From NCBI RefSeq assembly GCF_013044515.1, contig NZ_JABEPR010000001.1:1-64000 (forward strand): 64,000 nt of DNA. The letters are read 5' to 3'. The first letter of the stretch is position 1. Every line of letters starts with the position of its first letter. The position numbers were made by a program, and so were the translations under genes. The stretch comes from Sphingomonas sp. ID1715. GTDB taxonomy: Bacteria > Pseudomonadota > Alphaproteobacteria > Sphingomonadales > Sphingomonadaceae. This document shows positions 59,560 to 64,000 of this stretch, in pieces. The notes under the pieces are model-generated. The model was not told where the DNA came from, made no database searches, and saw only the letters and a program-made list of their open reading frames with translations.

Positions 59560-62214
59560 ATGAACCGAATGATCTATCGTGCCGCACTGGTCGCCGCCGT
59601 GTCGCCGCTGGCGCTGTCGGCACAGCCGGTGTTCGCGCAGGCGGTGGTGAGCGCGGCCGACGACAATGCCCCGGCCGATGCCGATGCGACCATCGTGGTG
59701 ACCGGCACGCGCCGGGCCGACCGCACGCTCGCCGACAGCCCGGTTCCCGTCGATGTGATCACGGCAGAGAGCCTGACCACATCGGGCTATACCGAGACGA
59801 ACCGGCTGCTGAACCAGCAAATCCCGAGCTTCAACTTTCCGCAGCCGTCGATCACCGACGGGACCGACGTCGTGCGACCCGCGACGCTGCGCGGCCTGAA
59901 TCCGGATCAGACGCTGGTGCTGCTGAACGGCAAGCGCCGCCACACCTCGGCGTTGCTCAACATCAACGGGTCGGTCGGTCGCGGCACCTCGGCCGTCGAC
60001 ATCAACCTCATTCCCTCGATCGCCCTCAGCCGGGTCGAAGTGCTGCGCGACGGTGCCGCCGCCCAATATGGCTCCGACGCGATCGCCGGCGTGATCAACT
60101 TCCAGTTGCGGGATCAGCCGGAAGGCGGGCGGATCACCGTCAACTACGGTCTCTATAATACCAATGTGCGCGGCATCCGCGACGTGACGGGCATCGTGCA
60201 GGGTCCTGGCGGCACGCCGCTGCTCAACCCGGACGGCACGCTGCAGGTCACTCGCGCGGACAGCGACCGGCATGTCACCGATGGCCACACGCTGACCGTC
60301 GCCGGCACGATCGGTCTCCCGATCGGCGATGGCGGTCACCTGAACCTTTCGGCCGAACTGCAGCGTCGGGGGCCGACCAACCGCACCGGTCCCGACGTGC
60401 GCCGCCAGTACAACCTGATCGCCGGCGCCTTCGATCCCCGCGAGCTCACCTTCGACCGCTACAGCCACCGCTATGGCGACGCGAAGACGTCCGACCTGAA
60501 GCTGTTTATGAACTTCGGCACTCCGCTCAGCGACGCGGTCGAGCTCTATGGCTTTGCGACCTATGGCTATCGTGACGGGGAGAGCGCGGGCTTCTACCGG
60601 CTTGCCAACGACGCCCGCAACGTGCCGGCAATCTATCCGGACGGCTTCCTGCCGTTCATCAACACCGACCTGAACGACTATCAGGGGCTGATCGGCCTGC
60701 GCGGCGAGGCTGCCGGCTGGCGCTACGATCTGTCGGGCAGCTATTCGCGCAACGCCTTCGACTTCAAGATCACGAACACGCTGAACCGCTCCTTCGGTGC
60801 GGCTTCGCAGCTTGCCTTCGATTCGGGCGGACTGCGTTACACCCAGGCCATGGCCAATCTCGATGTCAGCCGCGACTTGAGCGTCGGCTGGCTCAAGGAC
60901 CTGACGGTCGCGGGCGGTCTCGAATATCGCCGCGAGACTTTCGACATCCGGCCCGGCGAAGTCGCCAGCTATGCCAATGGCCCTGCCGGCGGTGCGCCGG
61001 GCGCCCAGGTGTTTCCAGGCTTCCAGCCGGTGATCGGCGGCCAGCGCGTCGACCAGCAGCGGGCGCGGCACAATGTCTCCGCCTATGCCGAGGTCGACGC
61101 CGACGTGAACGACCGCATCAACGTCCAGCTCGCAGGCCGCTACGAGGATTATTCGGACTTCGGCTCCAGCTTCAACGGCAAGCTTGCCGGCCGCTTCGAG
61201 TTCGTCGACGGCTTCGCGGTCCGAGGCGCGATTTCGACCGGCTTCCGCGCGCCCTCGCTGCAGCAGCAATTCTATGCGGCGCAGGCGACCAACAACGTCA
61301 ACGGCGTGCTGCTCGACACCGTCACGCTCCCGGTCGACAATCCGGTGGCGATCGCACTCGGCGCGACGCCGCTCGATGCCGAAAAGTCGCTCTCCTATTC
61401 AGCGGGCTTCGTGTTCACCGCCGTCCCGCGGCTGAACGTGACGGTCGACTTCTATCAGGTCGATATCGACGATCGCATCGTCGTCACCGACAACCTGACC
61501 GCCAGCCGCGATGCAGCCGGCAACCCCAGCGGCGCCAATCCGGGCCGCTCGATCGCCCAGATCCTCAACAATGCGGGCTTCAACACGGTCAGCGCCGCGC
61601 GCTTCTTCGTGAACGGCCTCGACTCGCGCACCCGTGGCATCGACGCGGTGGCGACCTACCGGTTCGAGCTGGGCGATTTCGGCCGGCTCAGCGCGACTGC
61701 CGGCTTCAACTACAACAAGACCAGCATCCGCCGCGTTCTCGCAGCGCCCGGACCGCTCGCCAACATTCCGGGCCTGGTGCTGTTCGGGCGCCAGGAACAG
61801 GGCCGCCTCGTCCGGGGCCAGCCACGCACCAAGATCAATCTCGGCCTCGATTACGATGTCGGGCGGTTCGGCCTGACGTTCCGCGCCAACCGCTTCGGCA
61901 AGGTGGAAGCGACCGGCGGCGAGATCGGCCCGGCCGGCAGCGGCGTGTTCAATGACAACTTCCTGAAGGCGCAGTGGGTCAGCGATGCGGAAGCCCGCTT
62001 CACCTTTGCCGAGCGGTTCGAGGTCGCGGTCGGCGCCAACAACATCTTCGACAGCTATCCGACCCCGGTGCCGGTCGGCCAGGCGGGCGTCAGCGCGACC
62101 AACGGCGCTGCCGTCTTCTACCCGCAGACCAATTATGTCGCGCCGTTTTCGAACTATTCGCCGAATGGCTTTAACGGCCGTTTCATCTATGCGCGCGCAA
62201 CGGTGAAGTTCTGA
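59560..62214 (+). CDS. TonB-dependent outer-membrane receptor
   Basis: An 884-residue receptor with signal peptide (cut near VFAQA), a TonB-box-like DATIVVTGTRR, a plug domain (PVPVDVITAESL, RGLNPDQTLVLLNGKRR, VEVLRDGAAAQYGSDAIAGVINF) and a beta-barrel ending in the terminal aromatic ARATVKF. It imports a large nutrient such as an oligosaccharide, peptide or siderophore; the substrate is not predictable. ATG 59560 starts the signal peptide. No linked regulator or enzyme is adjacent. Confidence 0.94.
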   Translation: MNRMIYRAALVAAVSPLALSAQPVFAQAVVSAADDNAPADADATIVVTGTRRADRTLADSPVPVDVITAESLTTSGYTETNRLLNQQIPSFNFPQPSITDGTDVVRPATLRGLNPDQTLVLLNGKRRHTSALLNINGSVGRGTSAVDINLIPSIALSRVEVLRDGAAAQYGSDAIAGVINFQLRDQPEGGRITVNYGLYNTNVRGIRDVTGIVQGPGGTPLLNPDGTLQVTRADSDRHVTDGHTLTVAGTIGLPIGDGGHLNLSAELQRRGPTNRTGPDVRRQYNLIAGAFDPRELTFDRYSHRYGDAKTSDLKLFMNFGTPLSDAVELYGFATYGYRDGESAGFYRLANDARNVPAIYPDGFLPFINTDLNDYQGLIGLRGEAAGWRYDLSGSYSRNAFDFKITNTLNRSFGAASQLAFDSGGLRYTQAMANLDVSRDLSVGWLKDLTVAGGLEYRRETFDIRPGEVASYANGPAGGAPGAQVFPGFQPVIGGQRVDQQRARHNVSAYAEVDADVNDRINVQLAGRYEDYSDFGSSFNGKLAGRFEFVDGFAVRGAISTGFRAPSLQQQFYAAQATNNVNGVLLDTVTLPVDNPVAIALGATPLDAEKSLSYSAGFVFTAVPRLNVTVDFYQVDIDDRIVVTDNLTASRDAAGNPSGANPGRSIAQILNNAGFNTVSAARFFVNGLDSRTRGIDAVATYRFELGDFGRLSATAGFNYNKTSIRRVLAAPGPLANIPGLVLFGRQEQGRLVRGQPRTKINLGLDYDVGRFGLTFRANRFGKVEATGGEIGPAGSGVFNDNFLKAQWVSDAEARFTFAERFEVAVGANNIFDSYPTPVPVGQAGVSATNGAAVFYPQTNYVAPFSNYSPNGFNGRFIYARATVKF

Positions 62215-62221
62215 CGCCTTA

Positions 62222-62263
62222 AGCGGAGGAGCGAGCCGGTTGACCCGACTCGCCCCTCCCGCT
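62222..62263 (+). terminator. Imperfect hairpin after the TonB receptor gene
   Basis: AGCGGAGGAGCGAGCCGG can fold onto CCCGACTCGCCCCTCCCGCT with a few mismatches around TTGA. It starts 8 nt after the stop. There is no T-tract. Confidence 0.4.
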
Positions 62264-62339
62264 ATGGGGACCTGCTTCCGGGGCGCGGGCTCAAATCCGC
62301 GCCCCTGTCACATTCCAGCCGAACCCTAGAGGACCATCA

Positions 62340-62603
62340 ATGGCGAATACGCCGCAAGCCAAGAAGCGCATCCGTCGCAACGCCCGTCGCGCCGACATCA
62401 ACCACGCGCGCATCAGCCGCATCCGTACCTTCGTCAAGAAGGTCGAGGCCGCGATCGATTCGGGCGACAAGGCTGCGGCGACCGCCGCCATCGCCGCCGT
62501 CCAGCCGGAGCTGGCGCGGGGCGTCGCCAAGGGCGTGCTGCACAAGAACACGGCGTCGCGGAAGTTCTCGCGCCTGACGAAGCGGGTCTCGGCGCTCGCC
62601 TGA
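62340..62603 (+). CDS. rpsT: 30S ribosomal protein S20
   Basis: An 87-residue basic helical protein: [20 protein letters not shown] and [19 protein letters not shown] are diagnostic of S20. rpsT directly before dnaA is the usual order in sphingomonads. Confidence 0.97.
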   Translation: MANTPQAKKRIRRNARRADINHARISRIRTFVKKVEAAIDSGDKAAATAAIAAVQPELARGVAKGVLHKNTASRKFSRLTKRVSALA

Positions 62604-63035
62604 GCGCCTCCGCACGCCAGTTCAGCGGTTCGACAAAGGGCTCGTCGGCAGGGATGCCGGCGAGCCCTTTCGTTTGTGACGATGTCGTTACGGCCAAGTT
62701 ACGGTTCTTCCATGATTCGTTCTGCGGCCATTTGGAACAACAGGTGAAAACCCGCAGAAATCGGCCGTTTTTCAGCGTTCAAACGGGAAAATGGCGGAAA
62801 TCCGAGTCAACCTGGATTATTTCCGAAATGCGACAAAGCATCGCTTGATCGACTCACGAACCGAGCCCTACAACCCGATTCCCGGCGCTCGAATCGATGC
62901 TCCGGGGCCTAGTTTTGAGAGACAGTCAGCAGGCGCTGGAAACCTCGGTTTTTGGCGGTGGGACGACTTGTCTTCAGCAAACCGCCAGGCAGCCGGGGGG
63001 CTGGGACGGGCACAGGGGAGGGGCGATTGGGTCCA
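62604..63035. other. 432-nt intergenic region between rpsT and dnaA
   Basis: It holds the rpsT terminator (62638-62676), then about 360 nt without a convincing ORF. The middle part (about 62700-62850) is more AT-rich than the surroundings. I looked for DnaA boxes close to TTATCCACA on both strands and found none, so there is no support for oriC here. A purine-rich GGGGAGGGG at 63015-63023 precedes dnaA. Confidence 0.6.
62638..62676 (+). terminator. Rho-independent terminator of rpsT
   Basis: GGGCTCGTCGGCA and TGCCGGCGAGCCC form a 13-bp stem with one mismatch and a GGGA loop, followed by TTTCGTTTG. It lies 34 nt after the rpsT stop. Confidence 0.85.
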
Positions 63036-64000
63036 ATGCTGGTGCGTGAGAAAAATATGGATCGGGGCGAACAGGTCTCGGGCGCCTGGGCGGCTATCCG
63101 GGAAGGCCTGAAGCGCGACTGCGGGGCACGGCTGTTCGACCATTGGTTGAAGCCGATCATGCTGTCGGGGATGAGCGACAAGGGCGACGTGGTGCGCCTG
63201 ACGCTGCCGACGGAGTTCCACGCGAACTGGGTGCGCGCCCATTATGCCGACCGGCTGCTGCTGGCCTGGCGTGCGGCGCTGCCGAGCGTCCGCGAAGTCC
63301 GCATCGATGTCGCGCCGAACGAGATCGTTACCCGCATCTACACCGCCGACGAAGCCGAAGTGGTGCCGACCGCGCCTCCGGCGCCCGGCTTCGACGCGCG
63401 CCAGACCTTCGACCGCTTCGTCAGCGGCGACGAGAACCGCGTCGCGCTCAATGCCGCCAAGGCGCTTGCCAATGGCGAACTGAGCTTCTCGCCCTTGTTC
63501 ATCCATTCGGCGACGGGGCAGGGCAAGACCCACCTGATGAACGCGATCGGCGCCGCCTATCGCGCCCGCGTGCCCTCGGCGACGATCCTGTTCATGTCCG
63601 CCGAGCGTTTCATGGTCGAGTTCGTCTCGGCGATGCGCGACAAGGATACGCTCAACTTCAAGCAGCGGCTGCGCTCGGCCGACCTGCTGATGATCGACGA
63701 TGTGCAGTTCATCTCGGGCAAGGGCTCGACCCAGGAAGAGTTCCTGCACACGCTCAACGAGCTGACTGGCGCCGGCAAGAAGGTGGTGATCAGTGCCGAC
63801 CGCGCCCCCCAGGCGCTGGACGGCGTCGAAAGCCGCATCCTGTCGCGGCTGGCGAGCGGCCTGGTGGTCGACATCAAACCCGCGACCTTCGCGCTGCGCC
63901 TCAAGATCGTGAAGGCAAAGCTCGCCACCATGGCCGACGTGCAGATGCCCGAGGCAGTGGCGGAACTGCTCGCCGCCCGCATCCAGACCAGCGTCCGGGA
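63036..64000 (+). CDS. dnaA: Chromosomal replication initiator DnaA (3' end outside window)
   Basis: The visible 321 codons cover domain I (GLKRDCGARLFDHWLKPIML), a short linker, and most of the AAA+ domain: FDRFVSGDENRVALNAA, Walker A SATGQGKTHLMNAIG, Walker B DLLMIDDVQFI, sensor SADRAPQALDGVESR and ILSRLASGLVVDI. Domain IV lies beyond 64000. The start is ATG 63036; GTG 63042 and ATG 63057 in frame are alternatives. It initiates replication by binding DnaA boxes. Confidence 0.95.
   Translation, partial: MLVREKNMDRGEQVSGAWAAIREGLKRDCGARLFDHWLKPIMLSGMSDKGDVVRLTLPTEFHANWVRAHYADRLLLAWRAALPSVREVRIDVAPNEIVTRIYTADEAEVVPTAPPAPGFDARQTFDRFVSGDENRVALNAAKALANGELSFSPLFIHSATGQGKTHLMNAIGAAYRARVPSATILFMSAERFMVEFVSAMRDKDTLNFKQRLRSADLLMIDDVQFISGKGSTQEEFLHTLNELTGAGKKVVISADRAPQALDGVESRILSRLASGLVVDIKPATFALRLKIVKAKLATMADVQMPEAVAELLAARIQTSVR

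Noticed and set aside
59536-61269. 577-codon antisense ORF over the TonB receptor gene
   Set aside because: Shadow of a clear receptor gene; no domain or ribosome site.
62604-63035. oriC
   Set aside because: No DnaA boxes recognisable on either strand by eye.
62791-63111. 106-codon ORF across the dnaA start
   Set aside because: Overlaps dnaA in another frame with no family resemblance or ribosome site.

Overview
The window is a GC-rich alphaproteobacterial chromosome segment, most likely from a sphingomonad (Sphingomonas and relatives). The reasons are a PEPxxWA-type PEP-CTERM protein, a TonB-dependent receptor, paired GFA-family proteins, the order rpsT-dnaA, and many GTG/TTG starts with ATGA or GTGA overlaps.

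Left edge (1-5652): the right part of a mobile element. It holds the 3' end of an IS21-type IS (istB tail) abutting an IS1182-type transposase remnant, a GAF-GGDEF-EAL protein, a PIN/HTH toxin-antitoxin pair and a tyrosine integrase. It ends in a 47-bp copy of the 3' half of a tRNA-Arg(CCG) gene, interpreted as the distal att site. Ordinary chromosome starts at about 5653.

5714-14726: a DUF6665 gene, then a compact five-gene TerY-P locus (three TerY-like vWA proteins, a PP2C phosphatase with an Ig-like domain, an atypical kinase with zinc ribbon), then a GFA protein, an alpha/beta hydrolase and an M2 (ACE-like) peptidase.

14938-31335: PEP-CTERM protein, GFA, argJ, a small exported ORF just before secA, secA, TSUP and APC transporters, tRNA-Asn, nadK, a degenerate-GGDEF/EAL protein, an MFS transporter, mfd and sdhE.

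31409-42848: recG, an HD-GYP phosphodiesterase without a standard start codon, a small Cys-rich exported protein, PilZ, pgi, an aspartic protease, glutathione reductase, ParDE, a prolyl-4-hydroxylase-like enzyme and acetyl-CoA synthetase.

42898-53136: a propionyl-CoA/methylmalonyl-CoA cluster. A ScfR/PccR-type regulator is divergent from pccB, mce, an enoyl-CoA hydratase, mcm, bioB, an LprI-like gene and pccA. TTTGCAAA-like boxes lie between regulator and pccB. BioB would supply biotin to the carboxylase whose product feeds the epimerase and mutase. pccA carries an apparent 11-nt deletion frameshift.

53228-64000: galE-cydA-cydB-DUF2474 (cytochrome bd oxidase), metallophosphoesterase, GNAT, rplU-rpmA, TonB receptor, rpsT and the start of dnaA.

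The most striking theme is a set of palindromic repeat families. One, about 80 nt long, occurs between genes and also, in frame, inside bioB and pccA. A different one sits in frame in the linker of mcm. They resemble in concept the Rickettsia palindromic elements that insert into coding sequence.
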